Below, piece by piece: positions 24,417-33,306 of a DNA stretch of 64,000 nucleotides (position 1 is its first letter; every line of letters starts with the position of its first letter). The translations under genes and the position numbers were made by a program. Source of the DNA: Mucilaginibacter sp. (GTDB lineage Bacteria > Bacteroidota > Bacteroidia > Sphingobacteriales > Sphingobacteriaceae). Below the pieces are notes generated by a model. That model ran no database searches, was not told the DNA's origin, and saw only the letters and a list, made by a program, of their open reading frames with translations. The stretch is taken from contig NZ_JAQBOD010000057.1 of assembly GCF_028288205.1 (NCBI RefSeq), positions 1-64,000 of the forward strand, read 5' to 3'.

Positions 24417-24895
24417 GTTATGGTTTTAAAGTCGGTTAAAAATAATTCACGTTCTTTTTTGCGACGTTTTACTAATGCATCGAGTACTACTTTTTCGCCC
24501 GTTATCGGATTGGTTATTTTGTTCCATACCAAAAATTGACTTGCTGCTCCTTCATAATCGCTCAAGTTTAGTTTGTACAACAATGTCGATTTCCCCAGAG
24601 CACCTGTTCCTTCGTTATAGGTAAATGATACCAGGGCATCAAACTGTTGTTGTGATAGTAAAACCTCTACAAATTTGTTTACAGCAGCTTCATATTGGCC
24701 AAGGGTATTTTCAAAAAGCGCGTCGGCCTGTGCTTCGCTAGCTAACTTATCACCAGGTTTTACAGTATACCCATCGTGGTAGCGTGTAGAACCATAGCCG
24801 ATGGTCCATACACCGGCACTATCGCGGTAAGCGTTCAATCTTAAGCCCTCAAAGCTCTTGATTAATTTTTCGCCTTCTTTACTTAATGTCATCAT
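24413..24895 (-). CDS. Phage lysozyme (GH24, T4-type endolysin)
   Basis: A 160-residue muramidase of glycoside hydrolase family 24. The catalytic motif is visible: E in KSFEGLRLNAY, then D and T in RDSAGVWTIGYGSTRY (the E-x8-D-x5-T arrangement), followed by DALVSFTYNEGTGALGKSTLLYKLN. It has no signal peptide, so release needs a holin. It cuts peptidoglycan at the end of the phage cycle. It overlaps genes on both sides. Confidence 0.93.
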   Translation of the reverse strand: MMTLSKEGEKLIKSFEGLRLNAYRDSAGVWTIGYGSTRYHDGYTVKPGDKLASEAQADALFENTLGQYEAAVNKFVEVLLSQQQFDALVSFTYNEGTGALGKSTLLYKLNLSDYEGAASQFLVWNKITNPITGEKVVLDALVKRRKKERELFLTDFKTIT

Positions 24896-25121
24896 AGGTG
24901 GATGGGTTTATTGGTTCGGTTTGCTTTACAGCAAATTGTGATATAATAGTAATAGTTGTGCCTATTGAAATTAAGGCAGTAGTAACTTTTACAGGTACGC
25001 CTGCAACTTGAGTTAATGAAGTGCCTAAACCGGCTAAGCCCATACCAAGAGCCTGCAGTCTTTTAAAAAATGGGGGCGTAGCAGTGATAATACGCTGCCA
25101 TAGCGTGTAATTGGTTTGCAT
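24879..25121 (-). CDS. Putative holin-like membrane protein
   Basis: An 80-residue protein with two hydrophobic segments (about residues 24-42 and 46-64) and a polar tail, located immediately upstream of the lysozyme with a 17-base overlap. Size, topology and position fit a class II holin that makes pores for the endolysin. There is no sequence motif to confirm this. Confidence 0.5.
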   Translation of the reverse strand: MQTNYTLWQRIITATPPFFKRLQALGMGLAGLGTSLTQVAGVPVKVTTALISIGTTITIISQFAVKQTEPINPSTYDDIK

Positions 25122-25266
25122 TTTAATTATTTTGTAGCTATTTGTAAAAGGATTTTAATCTGATCACTCTGGCTGACAGAATATCATAATATGATCTGCT
25201 TAATCGGGTCAAAGATGTAAGCCGACAGGTTGCGTAGAATTATTTATATTTTTTGTTTATTTGATT

Positions 25267-26208
25267 ATGTTAAAAGACAATAAGATTGTAAGTATTCAAT
25301 ATTTAAGAGGATTAGCTGCATTGGGTGTTGTTTTCTGTCATTATGGATTGTTTAACGCAGGTCAATTAGGTGTATTCGTTTTCTTTTTTATAAGTGGTTT
25401 TATTATTGTTTATTCCTTAGCTAAATCCGATTACAAGCCCCGACAATTTTTAAAATTCTTACTGAAAAGGTCGATAAGAATTGACCCTGCATATTTTGGC
25501 GCTATTTTATTAACCTGCCTTTTTTTCATAACTCTTTCGTATATTCCATCATTCAGGGGCAAACCATTTGTTTTCATACCTAATCAACTCATAGCTCATG
25601 TGTTTTACATTGTCCCTTTTACAAAATATCAGTTCTACAACAGTGTGTTTTGGACGCTTTGTGTAGAGTTTCAATTCTATCTCATCATTGGTATTCTATA
25701 TTTTATTTCAAATAGTCCTTTATATAAAATCATCTTTCTTTTAGCTTTTAGCTCGACTTGTTTTATTCCATTTTCAAATTCATACTTCCTTGTTTTTACC
25801 TATGCTCCTATATTCGCTTTAGGAATTTCACTTATTGATTTTTATCAAGTCAGGCGTCCTGTCTACATTGTATTACCAATTTTACTAATCGGCCTAGTGC
25901 TATACAAATTCGGGTTAACCATTTCTATTTTACTCGTCATTAGCAGTTTAATAGTTTTGTATTTTAAACTGGTAATTAAACAGCTATCCTTTTTAGGAGA
26001 TATATCATATTCACTTTATTTAATCCATCCATTAGTCCTTTTTACTATTTTAGGCATACTCAAAAAGCTTCATATTAATATCACTACAAACCGATATTTA
26101 TGGGTGTTCTGTGAAATTGTTATAGCCATATGCGTTGCTTATCTTTTTTATATTTTAATTGAAAAACCATCTCAAAAGTTATCTAAGCGCATTAATATCA
26201 AGGGTTAG
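25267..26208 (+). CDS. Acyltransferase family 3 (O-antigen/surface acetylase type) carried by the prophage
   Basis: About 313 residues from the ATG at 25,267. It has around ten transmembrane helices and the family start IQYLRGLAALGVVFCHYG with the key histidine. LKRSIRIDPAYF matches the R-x-x-R-I-x-P segment, and FWTLCVEFQFYLI and SYSLYLIHPL follow. It acetylates surface polysaccharide from the cytoplasmic membrane. It is on the opposite strand to the late operon and converges on the receptor-type tail gene with an 11-base overlap. This is the classic position and type of a seroconversion gene that blocks superinfection. Confidence 0.88.
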   Translation: MLKDNKIVSIQYLRGLAALGVVFCHYGLFNAGQLGVFVFFFISGFIIVYSLAKSDYKPRQFLKFLLKRSIRIDPAYFGAILLTCLFFITLSYIPSFRGKPFVFIPNQLIAHVFYIVPFTKYQFYNSVFWTLCVEFQFYLIIGILYFISNSPLYKIIFLLAFSSTCFIPFSNSYFLVFTYAPIFALGISLIDFYQVRRPVYIVLPILLIGLVLYKFGLTISILLVISSLIVLYFKLVIKQLSFLGDISYSLYLIHPLVLFTILGILKKLHINITTNRYLWVFCEIVIAICVAYLFYILIEKPSQKLSKRINIKG

Positions 26209-28015
26209 TTAAAGCAAAGCCATTTGAATCAAGTGTTGTTGGGGCTGTTAAAGTGTAGGTATTTATAACCGAAACATTACCCAAAATCTTTTTAGCCCCT
26301 GATCCAACAAGGGTAAGGTTTCTATAAATACCCGGCGTTACATCTTGGTTTCCTGAAAGGTTGTATCTAAATGTATTTAAACCTGCGTTACAATCTAACA
26401 CGCCTGTTTGCATTGGCTGTTGTGCGTTCCGGTAATTACAAATACTCCTATTATCTAATTTACTTGTGCTGCTTGCACCATTAAGGGTACCTGTAAAGTC
26501 AATACCCCCAGTTGTTGAGCCACTGCCTGTGTTGGTTAGAGTTTTACCTGCTGCTATAAGTATATTTGTGCCACAATTCCAAGGCTGACTAGCCCCACTA
26601 TCCAGGGCTATGTTGATTGATTGAAGTATATTTATTATGTTATTTCCAAAATTTATACCCGAACGGGGATCACCCGATATGTTCCCGGATATATTAACTA
26701 TTGGATTACCCCCAGTAAAATCTATAATGGACGTTGCGTTATTTAATATCAAAGAGCTAAAGCTAACATTTCCACTACCGGTTTTTGTTATAGACCCCAA
26801 TAGGGTTGTTGCGGCTGTAACTGAAAAATCATAATTACCCAGCCTTAAGGTACTGTTATTTACTGTAAGATTATTTACACTCGTGCTACCCAATAGGTCA
26901 ATAGTAATTCCACTATCAATAACTAACCCATAATAAGACGTATTAGGTAGTGTTGTACTTACTCTGTACAAAATTGTTGAAGTGCCGCTAAAGTTATAAT
27001 TAAATACACCCGTTGCCATAACTGTATTTAAGTTACCATAACAATACCCGGTAGATATATTTAATGTACTTGCCCCATCTATACCATTAACCGTTCCATT
27101 ATTTTGCCAAGGGGCAATACCTGAATAAGTCAATGTTTTACCTGCCGCTATTAAAACATTAAGTCCAGTACTGAGGCTAAACGGAACATTGCCACCCGAA
27201 GAAAACGTCCATGTTGAATTTTGCAAAACATTTAAAGTCCCTGTACCAAAATTAAACACACCCGTTGCTCTGGAAAGGCCGTTAAAGCTACCCGATAGGT
27301 TTATAGTTGGATTTCCAGTAAATGAAATATTGCCACTCATTGAATGGTTAGGTCCGGTAAATGATACTGTGCCGGAGCCAGTTTTACTTAATGTACAATT
27401 ACTAACCCCATCATTAGCGTAATTAAATACATTTAGATCATAATTACCCAATTCAAAAGTAACTGATGCACTTCCCAGGGTTAATGCCCCGGGTATAGTT
27501 AAGTTATTAGTTATCCATTTAGTACCAGCACCTCTTACATTCAAATTATAGTAAGGTATGTCGGGTATAGCAAAACTATTGGGAGAGTCATAGACCACGG
27601 TTATGGAACTTGTGCTGTTACCTTGAACGAAATTATTGAAAAAACTCTTATCCCCATTGATATTTAGCCTAAAGCCTCCACCCCCATTACTTCCAGATAA
27701 ATCTAAAGTACCACTGCAAAATACATTATTTACAATTAAATTAGTTTGGTTTAAAGACGGGTTACAGATAAGTTTATTGAAGATATATAAATTCCTAATG
27801 GTATTATTATAAATATTACCTGGTGAATTATAATTCCAAGCCACAACATGCCCTATATAAACATCATCCCCCGGTTGTGGTAATGAATGCCTTTTAGAGC
27901 CGTTACTTCTCCAAACCGTCGAGTCATCCCAATTACCATCCTTTACACTATACCACACATTAAAACGTCGGGCCATAGATAAATGAAAAGGCGAAGTGTT
28001 AACAGCTGTAATCAT
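26198..28015 (-). CDS. Large beta-rich tail/receptor-binding protein
   Basis: A 605-residue protein rich in Asn, Gly, Thr and Ser. The N-terminus has WYSVKDGNWDDSTVWRSNG...LPQPGDDVYIG, a G8-like opening. Two internal repeats of about 90 residues (about 210-300 and 415-505) each run from GSG-V-SF through NFG...LNVLQ or INILQ to NVLIAAGKTLT or NILIAAGKTLT. This pattern suggests a beta-solenoid. Position after the tail fibre gene suggests a receptor-binding or baseplate decoration protein. A later start at 27,976 is possible. Confidence 0.6.
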   Translation of the reverse strand: MITAVNTSPFHLSMARRFNVWYSVKDGNWDDSTVWRSNGSKRHSLPQPGDDVYIGHVVAWNYNSPGNIYNNTIRNLYIFNKLICNPSLNQTNLIVNNVFCSGTLDLSGSNGGGGFRLNINGDKSFFNNFVQGNSTSSITVVYDSPNSFAIPDIPYYNLNVRGAGTKWITNNLTIPGALTLGSASVTFELGNYDLNVFNYANDGVSNCTLSKTGSGTVSFTGPNHSMSGNISFTGNPTINLSGSFNGLSRATGVFNFGTGTLNVLQNSTWTFSSGGNVPFSLSTGLNVLIAAGKTLTYSGIAPWQNNGTVNGIDGASTLNISTGYCYGNLNTVMATGVFNYNFSGTSTILYRVSTTLPNTSYYGLVIDSGITIDLLGSTSVNNLTVNNSTLRLGNYDFSVTAATTLLGSITKTGSGNVSFSSLILNNATSIIDFTGGNPIVNISGNISGDPRSGINFGNNIINILQSINIALDSGASQPWNCGTNILIAAGKTLTNTGSGSTTGGIDFTGTLNGASSTSKLDNRSICNYRNAQQPMQTGVLDCNAGLNTFRYNLSGNQDVTPGIYRNLTLVGSGAKKILGNVSVINTYTLTAPTTLDSNGFALTNP

Positions 28016-28016
28016 T

Positions 28017-28448
28017 TTAGAAGCTCCTCAATTTAACTGTTACATAAATATCAGCTGTTAATGCAGCCAGGTTTCGTACATAGATAGATATTCCGCTTTC
28101 AAGCGTTAATACCTTATTGCCGGCTAAATCCAGATCAAATAATGATGGTGCTAAAGCAGCTAATGAGCAAAGTGCCACACTGCCATTATTGCCTGAGTTA
28201 GCCGGTATCATAATTTGTGCCCTGTTATTTTCGACGGTAGAGTTTGATCCGGTGGCGCATATTATGATATCAAAATTCCTAGTTACTGTTTCTTTGCTTC
28301 TAAAAAGCACATCCATTACAATACTTGCGTGGCTTGCGCCGGTAGCAATTAAAGTATCTGTATTTGTGGATAGGCCGGAAGCTAATTTGGTTGCCGGATA
28401 GGTGCCGGTAAGTGTGGCGAATGATAGTTGATTTGATGAACTGTCCAT
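28017..28448 (-). CDS. Small beta-rich tail protein
   Basis: A 143-residue protein from the ATG at 28,448, one base after the fibre stop codon (a start at 28,511 would overlap the fibre gene). It is beta-rich (FATLTGTYPATKLASGLSTNTDTLIATGASHASIVMDVLFRSK) and ends ADIYVTVKLRSF. It is not recognised. Tight coupling to the fibre gene suggests a fibre chaperone or head-fibre-like knob. That is inference. Confidence 0.5.
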   Translation of the reverse strand: MDSSSNQLSFATLTGTYPATKLASGLSTNTDTLIATGASHASIVMDVLFRSKETVTRNFDIIICATGSNSTVENNRAQIMIPANSGNNGSVALCSLAALAPSLFDLDLAGNKVLTLESGISIYVRNLAALTADIYVTVKLRSF

Positions 28449-28449
28449 G

Positions 28450-30384
28450 TTATAAAACTGATTGATAAAAATTATAAGATATTTTACTTGCAGAACCGCT
28501 ACCACTGCCACCTATATCGCTTGCCACCTCGGCAACGGTTCTGGATATTAATGCTTTTGTAGCAGGGTCGTAGGTTAGGTATACCGTAGCCGGAGAACTG
28601 GAAGCATCTATTATTCCCGGTGAAATCCTGCCTGCAAAGACGGCTCCATTATCACCGCCTGATAAACGAAACATAATAGTCTCTGCTCCATAATTATCGA
28701 CTTTAATAAATTGAAATCCACCCACTGAGCCCGCAACCGTTCCGCCATTGTTAAGAAAGTCTGTTTCTCCTTGCCCGGCTGTTCTATTCCATCCTATAGC
28801 CATTTGCCCATAAGTATTACCATAAAAACTGCTTGGGATACCTGATGCTCCTAAATTTTTACGTCCGCCTATAAACATACCGGTAGTGGTTAAATCAACA
28901 AATTGCGGTGAATTTGATGTGCTTAAGCCCTGGTCTTCTTTAGCTTGAAAGATGGATGACAAACCATTTAGTTGAGCCTGTAGCTTTCCCATTGCTGCCA
29001 AAACTGTATCGGTTGATACAACCGGGGTGCCTGTTAAAAAGCTTATGCCCGAAAGTACTGTAGCTAATACCCTTGCAACTGTAAAATATAAATTAATACT
29101 TCCCTCGGGTACGGCATCTGTACTGCCCGGCGACGCTACTAACTGGATATAGGTAGAGCCACTCCATCTATATTCTTTGTTAGTGTCCAGCGTTATGTAA
29201 ATTTTACCGGTTTCTCCTGTGTTTGGCAAAGCAGCAAAATTGGCAACCTCTAAAACATCATCAACATACGACGGCAGTAAAGACGATGGTATTTTTGTAG
29301 TACCGTCTAATCCGGCATAGCCATTTGCTATGTTTTTGCTGGCAATATTTTCAGGCGTAAAACCCAAAGTATCTTGCTTACCATTAATATTGGTTTGTAA
29401 GGTAACATCAGCTGCTGCCCGGGTTGTTGCCTCTGCATTAATATTATTTTGTAATGTAGTATCTGCGCTTCCGCGACTGATAGCCTCTGCATTAATATTA
29501 TTTTGTAAGATTGTATCCGCGCTTCCGCGATTTGTAGCCTCTGCATTGATGTTGGTTTGCAGCGTTATATCTGCTGATGACCTTATAGAAGCTTCTCCGG
29601 TAATTAAATCAGCCGTTTTATTACTGCTATACACCTTAGTGGTTGAGGTGGAAGCGTCATTAATAACAAGCGGATCAACCCAGGCGGTATCATAATCATT
29701 ATTGCTGTTTTTTGCAAGCACCTGACCTGTTGTGCCACCTGTTTCCAAGCCAATACCTACTAATGATGTTCCTGCTCCCCAGTCACCGGCTATTTTGGGG
29801 CCGAAGAAAGTAAAGTTTGTGGTATTAATATAAAAATCGCCATTTACCCCTGTACTTATATTGGATGGATTGGAGTTGCCATGCAATATGCTGAAACCGT
29901 TAGTTCCATTATTGCCATTTGTACCGGCCATACCTTGTGGTCCTTGCGGACCTGTTTGCATAGAAAACACCTGGCTCCACGAACCTGCTGTTTTTTTGTA
30001 AAAAATACCTGTGCCAGTATTAATATAGGTGTCATTATTATTACCAGTTCCTGAACTTGGTACACCTATCCCATATAAAACGGTGCCATCAGTTAAATTA
30101 CCCGTTGATGGCAGGGTGTAAACCACCGCCCATGTTCCGGATGTTTTTTGTGCGAATGATCCCGCGTTTGTATTTATAAATATATCGCCATTTTTACCTG
30201 TAGTATTTTGAGGCAGCGTAATGCCAAATGAAATATTTGCCCCAACAGTTAAACTTGAACCAATAAGCTGTAATAAGGTAGTAAATGCAAATTGGTAATC
30301 ACTCCCATTACTTACCAATATAGAAATATCGGTTGGGTTAATGGCTGATGCTAAAGGTAATTCGCTTATTTTTTTGTCAGACAT
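28450..30384 (-). CDS. Tail fibre with collagen-like segment and 18-residue repeats
   Basis: A 644-residue fibre. The N-terminus (MSDKKISELPLASAINPTDISILVSNG) is typical of Bacteroidota phage fibres. A short collagen-like run (GPQGPQGMAGTNGNNGTNG) lies near residue 148. Four 18-residue repeats of the type AD-x-x-LQxNINAEAxxRGS (about residues 270-340) should form a trimeric coiled coil. After them come ETGKIYITLDTNKEYRWSGSTYIQL and a long knob region. It is late-expressed, starts seven bases after the connector gene, and probably sets host range. Confidence 0.85.
   Translation of the reverse strand: MSDKKISELPLASAINPTDISILVSNGSDYQFAFTTLLQLIGSSLTVGANISFGITLPQNTTGKNGDIFINTNAGSFAQKTSGTWAVVYTLPSTGNLTDGTVLYGIGVPSSGTGNNNDTYINTGTGIFYKKTAGSWSQVFSMQTGPQGPQGMAGTNGNNGTNGFSILHGNSNPSNISTGVNGDFYINTTNFTFFGPKIAGDWGAGTSLVGIGLETGGTTGQVLAKNSNNDYDTAWVDPLVINDASTSTTKVYSSNKTADLITGEASIRSSADITLQTNINAEATNRGSADTILQNNINAEAISRGSADTTLQNNINAEATTRAAADVTLQTNINGKQDTLGFTPENIASKNIANGYAGLDGTTKIPSSLLPSYVDDVLEVANFAALPNTGETGKIYITLDTNKEYRWSGSTYIQLVASPGSTDAVPEGSINLYFTVARVLATVLSGISFLTGTPVVSTDTVLAAMGKLQAQLNGLSSIFQAKEDQGLSTSNSPQFVDLTTTGMFIGGRKNLGASGIPSSFYGNTYGQMAIGWNRTAGQGETDFLNNGGTVAGSVGGFQFIKVDNYGAETIMFRLSGGDNGAVFAGRISPGIIDASSSPATVYLTYDPATKALISRTVAEVASDIGGSGSGSASKISYNFYQSVL
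29388..29585 (-). repeat. 54-bp tandem repeats coding the fibre coiled coil
   Basis: The word GCCTCTGCATT recurs at 29,429, 29,483 and 29,537, exactly 54 bases apart, matching the 18-residue protein repeats. Such arrays can expand or contract by slippage or recombination and change fibre length. Confidence 0.8.
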
Positions 30385-30390
30385 TGCTTG

Positions 30391-31008
30391 TTATATTTCA
30401 GTAATTGGTAAATAATTGGTTTGTACATAACTGCCAACGGGATAGTTAAAATTGGTTTTATCAATGCTGCGTATACGCGGTCCGGCTTGCCGAGCGCTCC
30501 TGTTTTTATAACTAAAGCGCCATAACGGGAAGTCGGCCCGGTGATCCCATAAAAATTTCTCAACTTCGTTAGCATGCGCGTTTGCTACACTTCGCTGCTG
30601 TTGCACCAGCTTTGTGAGGTATTGCGGGGCAACAGCATCACCATTATCATGATGCTTAATTATTGGCCCGGTTGCCGTATAATGAATAGCATCAGCCTCA
30701 ATAAACCGGGCAAAAGAAAAATATAACAGGGTAGGGAGCAAGCCTTCATACAAAACAATATGCCCCTCGCGGTCAAGGTATTCACTGCCATTTAACAGGT
30801 CTTTATAAAGCTGTGGCGCATCATCTTTTATAGTGCCGTCTTCATTAAAGTGTTTAATAAAATCGTAATAAAGGGCATAGCCTAAAAAAGGTTTGAGATC
30901 AAGGTCCTGCGCTTTATTAACAAATACTTTAAGGCGTTCGGGCTTCACATTTACCGAGATATCCTCGTATCGCTGAAATGTATTTTGGTCAATTAAAATT
31001 GGATTCAT
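30391..31008 (-). CDS. Head-tail connector / DUF6712-like protein
   Basis: A 205-residue helical protein next to the portal gene. It has LYKDLLNG-type and LLPTLLYFSFARFIEADAIHYTATGPIIKHHDNGDAV segments seen in Bacteroidota phage proteins annotated as DUF6712, thought to be head-completion proteins. It starts nine bases after the portal stop. It probably sits on the portal ring. The family call is by resemblance and position. Confidence 0.6.
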   Translation of the reverse strand: MNPILIDQNTFQRYEDISVNVKPERLKVFVNKAQDLDLKPFLGYALYYDFIKHFNEDGTIKDDAPQLYKDLLNGSEYLDREGHIVLYEGLLPTLLYFSFARFIEADAIHYTATGPIIKHHDNGDAVAPQYLTKLVQQQRSVANAHANEVEKFLWDHRADFPLWRFSYKNRSARQAGPRIRSIDKTNFNYPVGSYVQTNYLPITEI

Positions 31009-31017
31009 AATAAAGAG

Positions 31018-32313
31018 TTAGTTTAATGTTTCAGCCGAAGCCATTTCTTCCGCCTCTTGCTGTTTAAATCCGTAGGCATAAACAAGTATGGCTATTTTGT
31101 TTGCTGCAGGCAGGTTTGATAATAACAACTGGTTAATGCTTGATCCTGCTGCTATCCCGGCATTGTCGTCGGCAATTGTAGCTGGTACCGGTATAATGTT
31201 CCAGTTGACTGACGGGTTGATGTCCTGGTAAAAATGACTGAAAATCTCAGCAAAAGCTTCAGCTATTTCCAATCTATCGGGTGCTGTATTATCATTAAAT
31301 TCGCGTATCGCTTCTTTCTTTTCACTGCCATTACTTAAGCCTGATGATTTTTCAACATTGATCAGTTCCTTTGGTACTGAAAAACCTTTGATGATACGTG
31401 CTTCCACAGATCGTTCGGTGGTTTCAAACAACTTGTCGTTATTCTGAATAGAGTAGGGCTGAAACTCAGGTTTCTGATTTTCATCTTCATACTCTATCAC
31501 AATAATTTTTTGAGCGCTTTTAGCACCCTGGAACGCGCCAAGATCTTTCTCTAATTGCGACGGCTGATTAGTGTATTTTTCGTCACTTTCTGGCTTACTA
31601 TTGTCTGCTTCTTCACGCCTTGATTGCATAAAAAGCATTGTTGATGGTAAAAATCCAGTAGTAACTTCCCGGTTATTAAAAATTTTAATACCGGCTTCCG
31701 TTTCAAAATCCTCCCAAACGCTATCAGCTTCAATAAGGGGATAATCATCAACTTGAGGATTGAAGTAATAGAGCTGTCCTTTGTAGTTTTCCCATCCACC
31801 TGCAGTAGCTGCCTGTTGCTTTATCACTTCAGGATCAGGATTATACTTATCAATGAAAGTGATTTTGCTGCGCATGATGTTTTTCCAGGTCTTACGTCCC
31901 CAGTCGCTGTAAAGAGCAAACTTATCTGCTGTATCCGGGCAATCCGTATCACCCATGCGTATATCCTCGAACTTTACATAGTTTACCGAGGCTATTTTAT
32001 AATTGGCATTATAATTTACATGGATGCCAAAACCTGTGAATAAGGCCTTATCGGTAGCTATAGCTTTTAAAAGCTTTGCCAATGTAAGTCCTTTTGAATT
32101 GATAATTTGCTTGCCCAGATCTTGTTCTTCGAAACCATTGCCGGCAATAAATTTTGCCCGTTTATTCCAGCAATCTTTTGCTGTTGGCGATGCTGCAACT
32201 AACTCAAGCATCCGTTGCGGATAGGCGTTATCCAAATCAAAATTAAGTATACCAAATGTTTGATTGGGCCTTACTAATATTCTGCGTTCAATTTGTGGTA
32301 AATAGGTTTTCAT
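31018..32313 (-). CDS. Phage portal protein
   Basis: A 431-residue protein with the usual portal features: an N-terminal LVAASPTAKDCWNKRAKFIAGNGFEE segment, a beta region near 100-150, and a long helical part with EARIIKGFSVPKELINVEKSSGLSNGSEKKEAIREFNDNTAPDR, the pattern of a portal stem and wing. It forms the ring through which DNA is packaged by the terminase. It is placed after the capsid and tube genes, not beside the terminase, which is unusual. It overlaps the upstream small gene by four bases. Confidence 0.85.
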   Translation of the reverse strand: MKTYLPQIERRILVRPNQTFGILNFDLDNAYPQRMLELVAASPTAKDCWNKRAKFIAGNGFEEQDLGKQIINSKGLTLAKLLKAIATDKALFTGFGIHVNYNANYKIASVNYVKFEDIRMGDTDCPDTADKFALYSDWGRKTWKNIMRSKITFIDKYNPDPEVIKQQAATAGGWENYKGQLYYFNPQVDDYPLIEADSVWEDFETEAGIKIFNNREVTTGFLPSTMLFMQSRREEADNSKPESDEKYTNQPSQLEKDLGAFQGAKSAQKIIVIEYEDENQKPEFQPYSIQNNDKLFETTERSVEARIIKGFSVPKELINVEKSSGLSNGSEKKEAIREFNDNTAPDRLEIAEAFAEIFSHFYQDINPSVNWNIIPVPATIADDNAGIAAGSSINQLLLSNLPAANKIAILVYAYGFKQQEAEEMASAETLN

Positions 32314-32537
32314 ATGCCCCCCTCACTTGTATTTAATTTTTGCTTTGATGCGGTTGATTCAGAAGGTAATGGCATGAACAGTGATTTTATATGTGGGTAT
32401 TTTTTTAAATACCATTCGGCTTCCTTATCAGTTAAATTATCATTGTCATGAATGGCTGCAGATCCGGGTGCAAATTGATGCTTGCCTGGTTTTAAAATGT
32501 ATTTTTTAGTCATTTGGTCATTAGTATTAGTGGTCAA
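32310..32537 (-). CDS. Small prophage protein upstream of portal
   Basis: A 75-residue protein, translationally coupled to the portal gene by a four-base overlap. The segment KYILKPGKHQFAPGSAAIHDNDNLTDKEAEWYLKKYPHIKSLF resembles short phage proteins with an H-x-F-x-P-G motif that recur beside head genes. The role is not known. Confidence 0.55.
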   Translation of the reverse strand: MTTNTNDQMTKKYILKPGKHQFAPGSAAIHDNDNLTDKEAEWYLKKYPHIKSLFMPLPSESTASKQKLNTSEGGI

Positions 32538-32552
32538 TTCTGTTGATTAATA

Positions 32553-32583
32553 TTGGTCATTAGCCTAAGCGACTAATGACCAA
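32553..32583. terminator. Stem-loop between tail-tube-like and portal-linked genes
   Basis: TTGGTCATTAG pairs with CTAATGACCAA around a nine-base loop. It lies 12 bases after the tube gene. No T run follows, so it may protect or process the transcript instead of ending it. Confidence 0.45.
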
Positions 32584-32594
32584 ATGACGCATGA

Positions 32595-33179
32595 TTATGC
32601 AACCAATGCTTCAATAGCCGCAAGTGTGCTTGCATAAGTAGCGCTACCTGAGGTTGGTGCAATAGATATTGCTCTTGGAGGGTATGGCTCCTTTAATTTA
32701 TCAGGATTGGTTAGTTTTAGTTTGTAACCGCCTTCAACAGTTTCATCAGCGGCATTACGCTCTGCATCGGTTAATATTAAACCATTAATCGCGCCGAATA
32801 ATTCGATTGATGAATCACCTGCTTTATAATTGTTTATAGCGATGGCGCGTACACGGCCATATCCCATAGCCATTAATTGCGTTTTAACATCAGTTGATAA
32901 GCCGGCAATATTGAAATCAATCTCTTCGGTATAGCGCGGGCCCACCTGGGTCTTAGCAAGTTTTGATACGGTGTTAAAGCTATTGTTAGTGCCTTCAAAC
33001 TTATGCAGCTTACCTGTGCTAACTGCTGTAAGGCCGGTAATGATAAGCGGGTTCGTGGTATCATAGGTAAGTGTGATATCATCTGCATTAAACAGATAGA
33101 TAACATCTTCTATACCCGATGTAACAGGCTGGCTGGTACCCAGGCTAAAGCCTGCATTTATTTTATTGTAAATTGACAT
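32595..33179 (-). CDS. Tail-tube-like protein
   Basis: A 194-residue protein. The composition (beta-rich N-terminal two thirds, NADDITLTYDTTNPLIITGLTAVSTGKLHKFEGTNNSF) and the order after the capsid gene fit a tail tube or head-tail joining protein. No sharp motif. The C-terminal 20 residues are Ala/Ser-rich. Assigned by position and beta character. Confidence 0.5.
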   Translation of the reverse strand: MSIYNKINAGFSLGTSQPVTSGIEDVIYLFNADDITLTYDTTNPLIITGLTAVSTGKLHKFEGTNNSFNTVSKLAKTQVGPRYTEEIDFNIAGLSTDVKTQLMAMGYGRVRAIAINNYKAGDSSIELFGAINGLILTDAERNAADETVEGGYKLKLTNPDKLKEPYPPRAISIAPTSGSATYASTLAAIEALVA

Positions 33180-33306
33180 GTGTGATTAATAATTAGTGAA
33201 TTATTGAATTAGTGAGTGAGTGAATGGTTAGTAGATGAGCGATTAGTGGAGCTGGCGAAATGGAGTTATTCACTAATTCGCTCAATCACTAATTCACTCA
33301 TTAATT

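Noticed and set aside
29328-29695. Open frames on both strands across the fibre repeats
   Set aside because: They exist only because the tandem repeats keep several frames open. The fibre frame has the protein-like pattern.
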